Shown piece by piece: positions 11,618 through 22,598 of a stretch of 64,000 nt of DNA (positions are counted from its first letter, which is position 1; every line of letters starts with the position of its first letter). The position numbers and the translations under genes were made by a program. The notes below the pieces were generated by a model that saw only the letters and a program-made list of their open reading frames with translations, did no database searches and was not told the origin of the DNA. This DNA is from Hyposmocoma kahamanoa. Taxonomy: Eukaryota; Arthropoda; Insecta; Lepidoptera; Cosmopterigidae. Where the stretch lies: assembly GCF_003589595.1 (NCBI RefSeq), contig NW_020653713.1, positions 1,815,420-1,879,419 on the forward strand, written 5' to 3'.

Positions 11618-12349
11618 ATAATGATTGCATACGACACTCTTTCTACGAGTAATTAAAATAATGAAACACAACCAATAATTAATGTATATTTTGCTAACAA
11701 TCCTTGACAAAAAAACATTTTTTTTTAATAAGCTTTCACCCATTTATTATGATAAGCAAACGTTCCACCGTACAGCCTCTACTTATACTCGTATTTAGAT
11801 GATTGGCTTTCGTCACAAACGCTACAAAACAAAAAAGCAAAGAGATAGAATAGAAGTGGCCAAGTACCGTTTACATTTTAACCAATCTTTTTTTAATAAA
11901 GTTTTATGGCCCGATAACAGATAATTATAATAGGCCAATTTAACTAATCAGGAGGCAGTGGAAGTTAAGTAAAATATCACGTTTTTTTTTTATTTGAAAC
12001 TCATTATAGTTCTGTGTACAAAATTTAGTTCGATAACGAGTACCATAGACAATAGAGTTTTGTTCTGCACTAAAAAGAGCGCCTTTATGGTTTATGGAAT
12101 TATAATTGACAGTTAAAGTACAGGAGTAGAAAAAGAAATTAAACTTCTTACATTAGCGTCACAGTACATTTACGAAAGTTTTATTTCTGTTACAAGAAGA
12201 ATTATTGTAATATTTTAATGAAAAATAGTAACAAACATTACATTAATACGAGGAATAATATAAAACTGTCTGTTCTTAATTGTCGTCTTTGCAAAATCAG
12301 AAATTCATTTATGAGGCTGTCCCATATCTTTCTACATAAGTATTTATAG
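11618..12349. other. Intergenic, nothing recognised
   Basis: AT-rich, no supportable gene, RNA or repeat boundary. Confidence 0.35.
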
Positions 12350-12659
12350 TGCCCGTCCCCACCGTGTGTGAGCGAACTCGCACAGGGACCATCTAAGTCA
12401 GGTCGTAACCCTTAATTAGTACGTTTGCACGTACTTCATCCTATTCTCTGTAAGGCTAGTGCCTTAGGTGAGCCGCCCCGGATGCACGTACAGCACCCTC
12501 CCTATTTTCCAGGTAGATACCAGAGCTATAGGCACGCTCACTTCCCGTCACGCTCCATACGACTTATGGTTGCCACCGCTGAGCCGCCGGCGCCGACTCG
12601 ACTACCAAATCTCCTCATTGGTGGCGGAGCAGTAAGGCGCGCTCACTTCCCGACGCCGA
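12350..12659 (-). repeat. Dispersed repeat F, reverse copy
   Basis: Reverse complement of the repeat at 3780-4140: the blocks 'GGTGAGCCGC', 'CCCTATTTTCCAGGTAGATA' and 'GCACGCTCACTTCCCG' line up in inverted order with that copy. The 92-codon frame across it is an artefact of the repeat. Confidence 0.6.
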
Positions 12660-13115
12660 ATAATAATAATAATAATAATAAAATTGTTTATTCAGTAACA
12701 TAATGTACAGAGAAAACTAAAGACTACTTATGCGATTTAATGTAAAAATAACACATGTACCTGAACTAGGAAATTCCTGTATTTCAGGTAAAAAGTACTA
12801 CTAATGGATACTATTAATATTATAAATACTTTTTAGGAGAATCTTATGAAATAAAATTAAACAATTAAATAATAAATTGCCAATAAAAAAATAAAAATAA
12901 ATAAATAAAAAATGTACACTTAAACAAGACAACATTTAATTTACGATAATAAATAAATTCTCTGTATCCTCATAGGACATATTTTGAAGAGCTTCTTGGA
13001 GAATTTTCTTTACCTTAAAGCAACAGAAATTATAAATGGAATATTTGGCGTTTAATTTATTGTACAAAAATGGTCCAAGAAACACAAAAAATCTTGAATG
13101 AACGGAGTCTCTCCA
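12660..13115 (-). mobile_element. LINE 3' end with (TTA)n tail
   Basis: Plus-strand (TAA)n at 12660-12682 is, on the minus strand, a (TTA)n terminal tail. Upstream on the minus strand the translation contains FVFLGPFLYNKLNAKY and FKVKKILQEAL, the short C-terminal block (GPRLFNKLP-like followed by a K-rich helix) that closes ORF2 of CR1/jockey-group LINEs. It is 5'-truncated near 13115. Confidence 0.55.
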
Positions 13116-14185
13116 GTTCCCAAATTCCTACGCGGCCGGAGGGCCGGAAGACGTCTAGCTCATCTTCTACTAGCTCTCCGGGCCAATGCCGGAGATGCCA
13201 AGTAGCAGTGTCCTGCGACAACGTCCGGACATAGCTACCGACTTAAAGGACAACTCTCGTGCCCCGCGCATCTCCTCGCTTCAGACCGTCAACTAGACCA
13301 CTACAGCACAGACGCGCTAGCCACGCGCGGGACAAACGCCCCGGCCACACACCACCGGGGTAGACGAACTTGTTCGTCCCTGCAGCTAACCACAAACGCC
13401 GGCGAGGCCATACCCAAGTCCGGGTCCGCAAGAGACGCCGTGAAGGTGTGTAAAAGCCCGTAGTCTCTCTGGAAAACCCTATCCCTCGGGTCGGTAGATA
13501 GGGACTCATTTATGGGATAATGTACACACTTCTGTAATAAGATTCCGGTTAATATTCCAAATTTGCCACTTACGAGGTTTAAACTATATAGTTGTTACGC
13601 ACAGTGACTTTTATGGAGCGATACACTTGCGATTTACAGACGATTGCATCTATGCTAATGCGCGATCGCGAGTGTGTGTAAAGGTAAACGATTAGCGACT
13701 GCATCGCATTTGCATCGCGTTTCCATCGCTGCTAAAAGTCTCAGTGTGAATCGCTCTTAGTGAAACAAAAACTTTACACTAAGGGCGCATTTATTTTTGA
13801 CGAATTTCATCGCGCTCACCCCGCGCGGCCGCCGTACGGTCGAAGAGCGGAGTCCGCGTTGCCGCGTACGTCTAACTGTTGTGGCAAAATACGCTCTACT
13901 TGTTTAGCTTTTACGTTTTAATTTAAATGAGCGTTTCGGGCACGCGAGCCAGTCTGGCCTGAATTTGTTCTACGTGGCGGCCCGCGTGACGACCGCGCGA
14001 CGGCCGTGCGGTAATTGTATTGAAAGGAATTTAAATGTTGTTTCATAATAAATAGAATTCACATTCGCCATTAATGTACATGAAGGCGTGGTATCTGGGC
14101 GGTCGCTGCGCGGCGGCCGCGCAAAAACTTTATTCCCGTGTAACTGGGCGCATTATACAGCTTCTGTGTACTTAGATGACAGATA
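13116..14185. other. GC-rich, CpG-rich tract without a recognised gene
   Basis: Two GC-rich patches (13130-13510 and 13790-14130) stand out from the AT-rich surroundings. The 88-codon minus-strand frame at 13243-13509 is Arg/Trp-rich, as expected from random GC-rich DNA. Short GGCCGC-containing inverted words occur near 13827 and 14113. I could not assign a function; an unrecognised transposable element is the likeliest content. Confidence 0.3.
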
Positions 14186-14186
14186 T

Positions 14187-14262
14187 CAGTAACATAGAAA
14201 CATGTCAGGGATTCGAACCGTCGACCATTTAATGAGAAGCAACCATTATCCCACCCCAAAAT
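14187..14262 (-). repeat. tRNA-like SINE head
   Basis: On the minus strand this reads as a tRNA-like unit: an A-box-like TGGGATAATGG, then the perfect B box GGTTCGAATCC about 35 bp later. No matching 3' acceptor strand follows, so it is a SINE head rather than a tRNA gene. Confidence 0.5.
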
Positions 14263-14691
14263 TATTCAAATATGTGTACCCGTCATATTAATGAATATTA
14301 TAGACAATGAAAGGAACAAAAAAGATATTTTACAGCGATTTTCATAATATTCTATTTTCATTAACAAAGAGCTTCCAATTTTCTTTATTTGAAACATAAT
14401 CTCGATCACACTGCCACTGCACAAAAGAATAATGACAAAATTGTAACTGTGACTGAGGACGACAATGTATTAAAAGAAATAAACAATATCGTATTAGAAA
14501 TAATTGCTACAGTACACATGTACCTGTACCTATGACTAATTTAATTTCGAAATTTATAGTCTGTATTTTTAGAGACGGAGCAAAATAACATTTGCAGGAT
14601 TGCCAGTTTACATAACATTTGAAATAATCATGTAGTTGTTGTCGACAATTTTATTGATAGATTGTGAAAGATGGTAATTTTTTAAATTTTC

Positions 14692-14864
14692 ATTGAATTG
14701 ATATTCAATTATTTTTTGTGAAATTACTCCACTAGTTTGTTATAAATATTAATACAAAATAATAATTTTTCTGAGTGTTTTTTCTCAGTGTTCGATCTTT
14801 GTATTAATAATTATAACAAACTAGTGGAGTAATTTCACAAAAAATAATTGAATATCAATTCAAT
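14692..14864. repeat. 67-bp inverted repeat of SINE S2 tails
   Basis: Left arm 14692-14759 and right arm 14798-14864 are nearly perfect reverse complements. They contain 'GAAATTACTCCACTAGTTTG' on the left and its reverse on the right. Both arms equal the 3' tail of SINE S2, so this is two S2 tails in opposite orientation separated by about 38 bp, directly upstream of a complete S2 body. Confidence 0.8.
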
Positions 14865-14883
14865 AAAAATTTAATTAATACAA

Positions 14884-15172
14884 TGAATAGCGTCATCTCA
14901 CGCCAGGACTCGTAGCTGTAAAGGTAATAACTGGGTGATAAATCTGTTAAAGATTTCTCATAGATGGCGCTACGACTAAAAAGTCGTTGAAAGACCAAGT
15001 ACAAAGACAAGACGCAAGCACATATAGGAGTTCGTGAGGTCCGTTGGTTCGTTCCGTGGCTTAGTTGGTATAGCGTCTGGCACGGTATGCAAGAAGACGT
15101 CGGTTCGAATCCGACCGGATCGAAGGAATTTTTTCTGAGTGTTCGATCTTTGTATTAATAATTATAACAAAC
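14884..15172 (+). repeat. tRNA-derived SINE S2, reference copy
   Basis: A short retroelement with an internal tRNA-like segment at 15049-15122: A box TGGCTTAGTTGG, a possible anticodon-type stem CGTCT/AGACG with an enlarged loop, T-arm GTCGG/CCGAC and the perfect B box GGTTCGAATCC. About 165 bp precede the tRNA-like part, starting near 'GCCAGGACTCGTAGCTG'. The tail carries 'TGTTCGATCTTTGTATTAAT'. Other copies or fragments are at 10856, 17398, 17700, 39062 and 51025. Confidence 0.75.
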
Positions 15173-15904
15173 TAATGGTAATTTTTTGCTAATAATGTCT
15201 GAATTATAAAATGTTACGACGGTTTTATAGTCAGCTTTCTAGAATCGAAATAAATTTTTATTCATACACATTTTAATAGGAACAGGAGGATTTCATTATC
15301 TATATTAAAAAAAATTAAAATTTTTGAAATATGTCTCCTCGTTGTATTTTTATGGACATAATTCTTAAAGCCGGTAATGTATGGTTACTAATGGTTACTA
15401 ATTGAGTTAAGAGAGAGTATTCATCTTTCTTATTTTGACAATTGGCCTACTAGTATCAAAACAAAATGTATTCATGTACATTTTAACAAGAACAGACGGA
15501 TCAAAATGAAAAACTTTAATACATACCTTTTATTTGTATTTTTTATAGACATAATTCCAAATATAGTTTATGTATGTATGAAGTTACTAAAATTCACCTA
15601 CGTCCAGCAGTTCGCAGACAAATAATGGGCCAATGATGATTCGTAAATAAGTGCGGCTATTCATTGCATAAACATTCAGTCGATAGTCGATAGAATATTT
15701 ATCGACAACAATCACTAAGTGCTTGCAAGCGGACAACACTTTTGCGCAATGAACTGTCATTTTACTCCATCTTTAAAAAGGACAGGCTGTTCGTACATTT
15801 ATGGAAATCATATAGTAGCAGTTCTGCTTGCTGAAAGTGAAGCAAAACGTTGTGATGAAACTTGCTCGTCAATGAAGATTTGCAACCCTTGATAATAATA
15901 TTAC
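15173..15904. other. Intergenic, nothing recognised
   Basis: AT-rich sequence without a supportable gene or repeat boundary. Confidence 0.35.
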
Positions 15905-16080
15905 AGGCTTGTGGGACTTCAACTTGTGTCTCAGAGTGGCGGGCGCAGTGGCAGTGCCCCTCAGATCTTTGCGATGTAAAAAAACTCTAAGCGACACGGT
16001 GACTGTTATGAACAGGCTTCTCGCTTACCATCAGGCGCACGACTTGTATGTCCCGTCACTTGGTATAACAAAAAAATATA
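15905..16080 (+). repeat. SINE-like repeat A, 3' half
   Basis: The 3' module only: 'TGTGTCTCAGAGTGGCGGGC', 'GCAGTGGCAGTGCCCCTCAG', 'CCATCAGGCGCACGACTTGT', 'CCCGTCACTTGGTATAACAA' and an A-rich end. Confidence 0.7.
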
Positions 16081-16999
16081 TATAGTTTCATAATAATAAT
16101 TTATTAATTATGTATAAGTAAAACACGGGTGTCATAATTTGTATTCTATAGAATAAATACAGTCTGTTTTTTTAAAGCCCTGCAATATCCGGCCTCGCGA
16201 AAATGTCACGAATGACTTAGTCGCGTTGTTCGCACGCGCCAATGCATTATGCATGCCTTGTGAAAAGCTTTCGCTTGGGGGACATATTTTCTGCTGTTAC
16301 GTAAAATTTTCTAATTTTATAAGTTTCAAGTGTTCTAGTTTACTCGTTTACAGAGCATATTAGTTAATGCAAGGCAAACCTTTTTCAAAGGGGGCATAAT
16401 AATAACCTACAGTGCTCTAGCGCTCAAAATCGGCGTCATCATTACGATTGTGGTATATTAAAAATTATTTATTTAAGATATTCCACATAGAAAATATTAC
16501 ATATTAAATTCTTTATATTTTATTGATGATATACACTATTACGCTTGCCACGGTGGTAAAAGGATAACGCCGTCTGCTGACTAAAACCGCGGCTAAGGCA
16601 CAAAATAATTTTTTGAGATATCATAAAAACCATAACCCAGTTTTAAAATATTGAAATTGTTTAGTGATATTTGAGGTCGTTAGGGTAAGTTCCGATAAGT
16701 TGAACACGTTAACTAATTTTAACTGTTTTTAAATGACAATTTTGTGCTCTATTTTTTTGCTATTTAAAACGGTTATTTGACCATTTGTCACTTAGGTGCG
16801 TTTTAGTTAGTTGAAAACAGAATTCTCGCCGATTTTATTATTTTTTTCAAATTCAGAATTGAATTTCACCCTCTTTCTGTTAACAGATTTCAATAAAATT
16901 TGGTGCATAGACGTAAATTTTAATGAAAATAAAACACAGCGTAAAGGGATAAGCAAAGTTTGAGGTCGATTTTCTTTTATAAAAAAAGTTATTTATAGG
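16081..16999. other. Intergenic, nothing recognised
   Basis: No supportable gene. Part of 16700-16980 reads like the decayed interior of a dispersed element, without ends that I can place. Confidence 0.3.
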
Positions 17000-17290
17000 G
17001 GACGGGACGGGACGATCAAATCGTACACCATGACAGTTGCAGTACGACTCAGAGCTTTGAATCGCGAAGATCTGAGGTACACTGCGCCCGTCAAGTTAAC
17101 AAGTCTAGTAGCAGTAGAGCTCCTTGTAAAAGTGTTCGTCCAGGGAAGTACTGCCATCTTACCTGTTTCTGCCGCCAAGCAGTAATGTTAGCATTATTGC
17201 GTTCCGGTTTTGAAAGGTAAGGCTGCTGGTGAAATTACTGGTACATGGCACTTATCAACTTATGTCTCAGGGTGACGGGTACAGTACACG
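17000..17290. repeat. Two repeat A fragments head to head
   Basis: 17000-17095 is the reverse of the 3' module of repeat A. 17108-17290 is the forward 5' and middle modules, starting 'GTAGCAGTAGAGCTCCTTGT'. Both arms would belong to one element, but the first is inverted. Confidence 0.6.
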
Positions 17291-17397
17291 GGTATATTTT
17301 AATCTTGGACGTTTGTATTTTGAAAATATTAAATTTTTATTTGTGTTTTTGTAGTTCCTATTTTATTTTATTTTGCTTTTAATTATTTTATTTCTTA

Positions 17398-17699
17398 TAT
17401 TAATAATAAAATAATTGTTATAATTATTAATACAAAGATCGAACACCCAGAAAAAACACTCAGAAAAAATTCCTTCGATCCGGTCGGATTCGAACCGACG
17501 TCTTCTTGCATACCGTGCCAGACGCTATACCAACTTAGCCACGGAACGAACCAACGGACCTCACGAATTTTTCTATGTGCTTGCGTCGTGTCTTTCTACT
17601 TGGTCTTTCAACGACTTTTTAGTCGTAGCGCCATCTATGAGAAATCTATGACAGTTTTATCACCCAGTTAGTACCTTTACAGCTACCAGTCCTGGCGAG
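17398..17699 (-). repeat. SINE S2, minus-strand copy
   Basis: Complete S2 copy in reverse: tail 17398-17470, tRNA-like unit 17475-17550 (reverse of GGTTCGAATCC and of TGGCTAAGTTGG) and the 5' region to about 17699, ending at the reverse of 'GCCAGGACTGGTAGCTG'. The tRNA-like part is almost identical to that of 14884-15172. Confidence 0.75.
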
Positions 17700-17910
17700 A
17701 TCGAAGGAATTTTTTCTGAGTGTTCGATCTTTGTATTAATAATTATAACAAACTAGTGGAGTAATTTCACAAAAAATAATTGAATATCAATTCAATAAAA
17801 ATTTAATTAATAAATAATTGTTTACATTTCACTTCACATTGTATTTCGAATTGTAATATTTTGAAATTGATAATATGAAGTAAATGATTCTATTTTGTTA
17901 TATTCTATGG
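17700..17910 (+). repeat. SINE S2 tail carrying a CR1-group LINE 3' end
   Basis: Plus-strand S2 tail ('TCGAAGGAATTTTTTCTGAG', then 'CTAGTGGAGTAATTTCAC') that continues into about 70 bp closely matching the 3' terminus of the LINE at 40044-42675. Compare 17836-17905 ('ACATTGTATTTCGAATTGTA') with 42607-42675 ('ACATTGTATTTCCAATTGTA'). Both finish with ATTCTAT-type short repeats. SINEs with such LINE-derived ends are known to be mobilised by the LINE's enzyme; here that is inferred. Confidence 0.7.
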
Positions 17911-18035
17911 ACAGACGTGGAGCTTAGCATCAGGCGCACGACTTGTTCGTCTTGTCACTTGATATTATAAAAAAAAAAACTCCCATGTGCCTGTAATTGC
18001 ACCAACCCTTAGGGAGCTCTACTGCTAACAAAAGA
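17910..18035. repeat. SINE-like repeat A fragments
   Basis: 17910-17980 is the forward 3' end ('CATCAGGCGCACGACTTGTT', A-run). 17981-18035 is a reversed middle or 5' piece ('CCCATGTGCCTGTAATTGCA', 'GGAGCTCTACTGCTA'). Confidence 0.6.
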
Positions 18036-18237
18036 CAGATTGTTGGCCAGGGTACACTCGACGTACAGGACAAGAATGATAGGCCATGCGGGGTGGCTTC
18101 TTTAGTGCACCCATTAAATAATGTAACATTTAAACATAAAAAGTAAATAACATCCCGATGGCAACAATATAAGATAGAACATTAAAAAATTATAACGGAA
18201 CAATGGAAACTAATTACTTGAATTTATGTAAATATAT

Positions 18238-18478
18238 AGTCAAAGTCAAAGTCAAAGATTATTTATTCCATAGGTAAAATAAATTTACACTTGAAAACGT
18301 CACATTTAAGCTACTACTCGTTCACTACGTCACTGAGAAGAACGACCAAGAAACTCTAGGGATTGCTCTTTTCAAATAAACTTAAATGCTATGGAATTCA
18401 CTTCGAATCAAATTTGTGTGGATTCTGGAGCCATGTCGTCTTTCCATACATCTTTGTCTAACACGTAGTCTTCAATTA
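18238..18478 (-). mobile_element. LINE-H 3' UTR, 5'-truncated copy
   Basis: CAAAGT repeats at 18240-18258 mark the reversed (TTTGAC)n tail. The following 220 bp match the 3' UTR of the copy at 6845-7584 ('TCGTCTTTCCATACATCTTT', 'CTTTTCAAATAAACTTAAAT'). It stops before the ORF. Confidence 0.8.
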
Positions 18479-19097
18479 TATACTAATAAATGTATATTGT
18501 ATAACATATATTAATTCATAACAATTAATTTAATTAATGTATATTGTTAAATTTCAGAGAACTTGGCAAAGTATACCTTAATTAACATTAATTAAATACA
18601 TTTCTGATCTTCAAGTTTTGCGCTAGTATCATTGTTTTATTCTATACATCTTGGTGATGCAAAAAGTCTACTAGGTTGATCTACGATGTTACGGTCTACT
18701 GCCCTTGACACTTCGATAAAGGTCGTGCAATATTTTAGGATAACATAGTACTTAAGGTAACAATATCATGAGTAACTTTGTTCAAAAACAAAAACCTCTC
18801 CATTCATAACCATGCACTGCCACCCACATTATCATCCCTTTACAATTTCATCGTGAACATAAGCCTCTCAAAAACCGCCACAGAGCTCGATCCTGTTTCA
18901 CCCACAGAAATCTAAATAAATAGCATAGTTATCGAGTTCTTACGTTTTCGCGATTGTTACACATAGACAAACCGACGTCGGTTTGTTTGAAAAAAACAAA
19001 TATACGCGATTTAAATCTGGAAAAACAGTTTCGTTTCCTAAATAGCATAGTTGTTACAATTTAAGAGGCTCAATTTGACAACTAAAGAAGACAGTGG
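18479..19097. other. Intergenic; partial foldback-type repeat at 18935-19047
   Basis: No gene seen. 18935-19047 shares sequence with the perfect hairpin at 21536-21706 ('AAACAAATATACGCGATTTA') and contains an 18-bp palindrome, CAAACCGACGTCGGTTTG, at 18969-18986. Confidence 0.45.
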
Positions 19098-19105
19098 TAT
19101 GTAAC

Positions 19106-19378
19106 CATTGACTTACAACTAAATGGGCTAAAAAGTGTCCGAACTTATAGGGCGTTAAAATCGTATACAGAGCGTCATTCACGCTTTACTCTTCGTTTGT
19201 TCGACTGACAGCGAAGCAAGCAAAATTAGACAGTACTGTGATGACATTACAATTTAAATTCAACGTTTTAGCTTTTTCATATTCCTTTACATGTCACTAC
19301 GTTTAAATAGGTTGACTTGGGACATTTTTTTCGTGGTTTTTGTATTAGACCCATCGTCCATTTATTTGTAAGTCAATG
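19106..19378. mobile_element. hAT-like MITE, copy 2
   Basis: 273-bp copy with clean ends CATTGACTTACAA and TTGTAAGTCAATG, flanked by the exact 8-bp duplication TATGTAAC at 19098-19105 and 19379-19386. It lacks a few bases near the left end compared with the other copies. No coding capacity. Confidence 0.9.
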
Positions 19379-19386
19379 TATGTAAC

Positions 19387-21160
19387 TTTGAATGCAATCA
19401 ACAAAACAGTAAACAACCAATTATTAACTTATTGAGTTTAAAAAAAATCATTCGTTTTAGTGAAGCATTATATAATATGATAGAAAAATTTCAAGTATTA
19501 TTTTCACATGCATTTTCTAAATAAAATGCAACTTTGAGTTAGTCCAAATCTTCGTAAAAACGTTACGTCCTCTACTTTTTTTTAATAATGGGTCTCATCC
19601 AACGATATCTATGTACTAGCGTACTAGATGTGGCGTTCCATACACACGCTGTGTTTCACGGATATGCCGTGGAGACGCTGCAAATCATTTACTTGGTTAT
19701 CAAAGATTCAAGATGGCAGACGCAGATGCGGTCCTCTTAGAATATTATTTTACATCTGTGTGCTACTCACATTTCGCTTTTTGACTAACTGTGTGAACAT
19801 AAATTTAAAGTTCTAATTTAATTGATTGATTGATTCGGTAAGTAATGTAGTGTTTTTTTATTTATTTATTTGTGCATTATAATATTTGATAATCGAGAAA
19901 TAGTTTACTAAATTTCATACTAATGACGCGTGTTAAACAAGACAAAACATAAATCATAGATTAATGAGCAACAGAGTGTTCTGACTATACAATAACAGAA
20001 ACTCGACTGTTTTTTTTTTTACTCAAGATGTTTTTCTTTTTAGTAATATAATAATTATAAATTGTAAGCAGAAGGCCCCTGGGTCAAAGTGTAAAATTAA
20101 ATGTATCGAGCAACCTACAGCGACTTTGCCAGGGACTATACGTGAATTCCCCAACTATGGAAAAATATCATTGGTAAACGCTCAATATCGTCTGTCTGCC
20201 TAGCTCATTCCCAATAGGTATAGGCTGTCACGTCTGTCCATGGTACTACGATACTGATACTCTTTGACAAAATTCAACACTAAAACAAAACATATCATTA
20301 CACTATTGTGTTTTGTTTGGAATATGTAGTTGCTGTGAATGTTTTGTATATAGATTGAAGTCGTTGATCGCATCTATATTTTAATAAACAAATTTTATAT
20401 TACGTCACATCACTCCTTATTAAGAAACTATTCATGCGTTTGGCAGATAGAGCTACTACAATTCCAATCACTGCTTTTAACTCACTGCTCCATAGCAGAA
20501 CCAAATTGTTTTCAATAAACAAAAGAAACTTATCTCTTCATCTATAATTCACATCTTTACCAAACGATTGCGTTTACATTTGTACGTATTTGCGCTAAAA
20601 ATGCTGCCAATTCCTATAGGTCGTTATCCACTAATCTCCCTAGGTTCCTTTTTAGACCTAGCTTAATCTGTGGACGGTGAATTTGTCAGTGGGGATTAGA
20701 ACAGCGACGTACGACTACAATTAAGAAATTTATGACAGACTTAACAATTGTATTATGAATTTATGAATGTAAAGTTAATATACACTGAGCTATCACTTGG
20801 AAATTTAACAACAGCAAAATTGGACTTGTCTACTCCACCGAAACTTCCTTGGTTATCAATGCCTAAATTTACCGACAGTTTTGAAACATTATACTGCTCT
20901 TAGTGTTTTCTAAATTAAGATCATTTTATAACAGGATTTGAATACAGAAGGACTAGATGATTTAGGATTTCTTGAAAATTTTCCGAACAATTTCATCTAT
21001 ATTGTTCGGAATAGGGTTTGCAACAAATGACTATTACCATCACAGGTAGCTGTGAGCATGGGGCTTGTCTACAGCTCGAAACCTTAGTTTGTTTGAAAAA
21101 ACAAAAAATACTTGTATTTCCAATGTGAAGCTATCCCGAAAAGCTCGGAAATATATCTAA
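19387..21160. other. Intergenic, nothing recognised
   Basis: About 1.8 kb, AT-rich. The 62-codon frame at 19628-19816 has no motif. No repeat boundary or RNA gene is supported. Confidence 0.3.
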
Positions 21161-21166
21161 TAGACG

Positions 21167-21370
21167 TACACACCCTCAACATAGCCCCGCACTAGGGAAA
21201 CCCTGTGTCGCGGGTGTTATGGACACACACATAGACAACCACAAATTACACCCAAACTCACGAGAGAAATAAATGTAGGCCATATAAATATTTCTCCCGG
21301 CCCGGGAATCGAACCTGGGACCTCTGCGTGGCAGTCGTGGCATGGTAACCGTTCGGCCACGGAGGCAGTC
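21167..21370 (-). repeat. tRNA-headed SINE S1, minus strand
   Basis: Reads on the minus strand from a tRNA-like head (A box TGGCCGAACGG, B box GGTTCGATTCC) through 'CGGGAGAAATATTTATATGG' and 'GGGTGTAATTTGTGGTTGTC' to 'GGGGCTATGTTGAGGGTGTG'. The 5' 'GCCTCCG' has no complementary 3' acceptor strand, so it is not a tRNA gene. Copies lie at 48582, 50768 and 60012. Confidence 0.8.
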
Positions 21371-21535
21371 CACGACACTCAGATGAACCAACACAGGATT
21401 TATCACTTTCATTGTGACCGTTCTGCACCCAATAGCTGGTGCTTTTATGTAAATTGTACTACACGATGGTTGATAAGAGATTTTTGGCCTTGTAATGTTA
21501 TGACTAGAAAATATTTTTGACTTAATCTTATATTT

Positions 21536-21706
21536 AGGAAATGAAACTATTTTTCCGGATTTAAATCGCGTATATTTGTTTTTTCAAACAAACCGACGTT
21601 TCGGGCCCTTTACAGGTCCCATGGTCACGGTTGACTGACCATGACCAGTCAATTCAGAAAAAACAAATATACGCGATTTAAATCCGGAAAAATAGTTTCA
21701 TTTCCT
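21536..21706. repeat. Perfect 50-bp foldback
   Basis: Left arm 21536-21585 and right arm 21657-21706 are exact reverse complements (50 of 50), with a 71-nt spacer. The arms contain 'CCGGATTTAAATCGCGTATA'. The spacer holds a smaller dyad around 'TTGACTGACCATGACCAGTCAA' (one internal mismatch region). A half-site relative is at 18935-19047. It is probably a foldback transposable element or an inverted pair of one. Confidence 0.8.
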
Positions 21707-21739
21707 ATGTGTAACAATCGCGAAAACCTAAGAACTTAA

Positions 21740-22598
21740 TCTTATATTGCTATTAAAATTGATGGTTGATGCAATTACCGTTCTGCATTTTGCGAGTCTT
21801 TTACTTTACCAAGTTCATGAGCTGATGTTATTGTAGAATCATGATCTTTGGAACGATAATCAATGCCATAGTATTTTTAGCGTAATACAAGCCTAATCAT
21901 GTGGTATTCAATTTATCATTTGCTACCAATGTTTTGAGGTTTTTAGTTAGACCAAAGTTAGCACTTTCTAAATTGCTTAGTTCACTACGAACAATCAGTC
22001 TTACCAGGGACACGTTTGAATTTGACGATGACGTATTTCCGTATTCAATATCCAAAGTACTCTAATGTTACATCTAAGGATGTTACAATTATTCAACGTG
22101 TAACGATAGTGCCTAATACACCAAACCTATCTTCTCAACTTGTCATCGCATGATGGAACGATCGATGATCGATCTACGCTCTTCTGTAAACACTTTTAAA
22201 GCTACTGGAGAGACCACTGTATGATTTATTGAGATCCTATTGATCATCGATCAAAAGCCCTGTGATTCTTCGATAGACCGATAGGCCAATGTCACCAACC
22301 CAATAGACCCACGTCGATCCAAAGCATCGATTCGATCTGTGATAATAGTCTAATTGACCACTCAAACTAAGGATACTAACACATCGGAAATCTAAAGTTA
22401 AAGTTTCATTCACCAAACTATGAGACAAGTGCGACAACAGAAGACATTTCTCATGTGATAATGGAGTGTGTTAGAAGTGAAGTGTTAAGACGACACACTG
22501 CGTACTTAATTAACGTTGTGTGCAGTAAGCACATGTAATATCTCAGTTTCGTCCCTATGAGGGCGGCGGCGGCGGATATCTATAAAGATAAAACCCCC
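21740..22598. other. Intergenic, nothing recognised
   Basis: Contains a run of GATCGAT-rich words at 22160-22340 that produces the 66-codon minus-strand frame at 22237-22437; I do not support that as a gene. Confidence 0.3.

Noticed and set aside
13243..13509. 88-codon Arg/Trp-rich ORF
   Set aside because: Composition is what random GC-rich DNA gives; no homology motif seen.
15049..15122. tRNA gene
   Set aside because: T arm and B box pair well, but the anticodon-type loop is enlarged, the acceptor is imperfect and an almost identical unit is embedded in another S2 copy at 17475-17550.
21295..21368. tRNA gene on the minus strand
   Set aside because: A and B boxes are good, but the 5' acceptor strand has no complementary 3' partner and the unit continues into a body shared with 48582 and 60012; it is the head of SINE S1.
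22237..22437. 66-codon ORF as a downstream exon of the 24-kb candidate gene
   Set aside because: It overlaps GATCGAT-rich sequence, and I found no splice pair linking it in frame.
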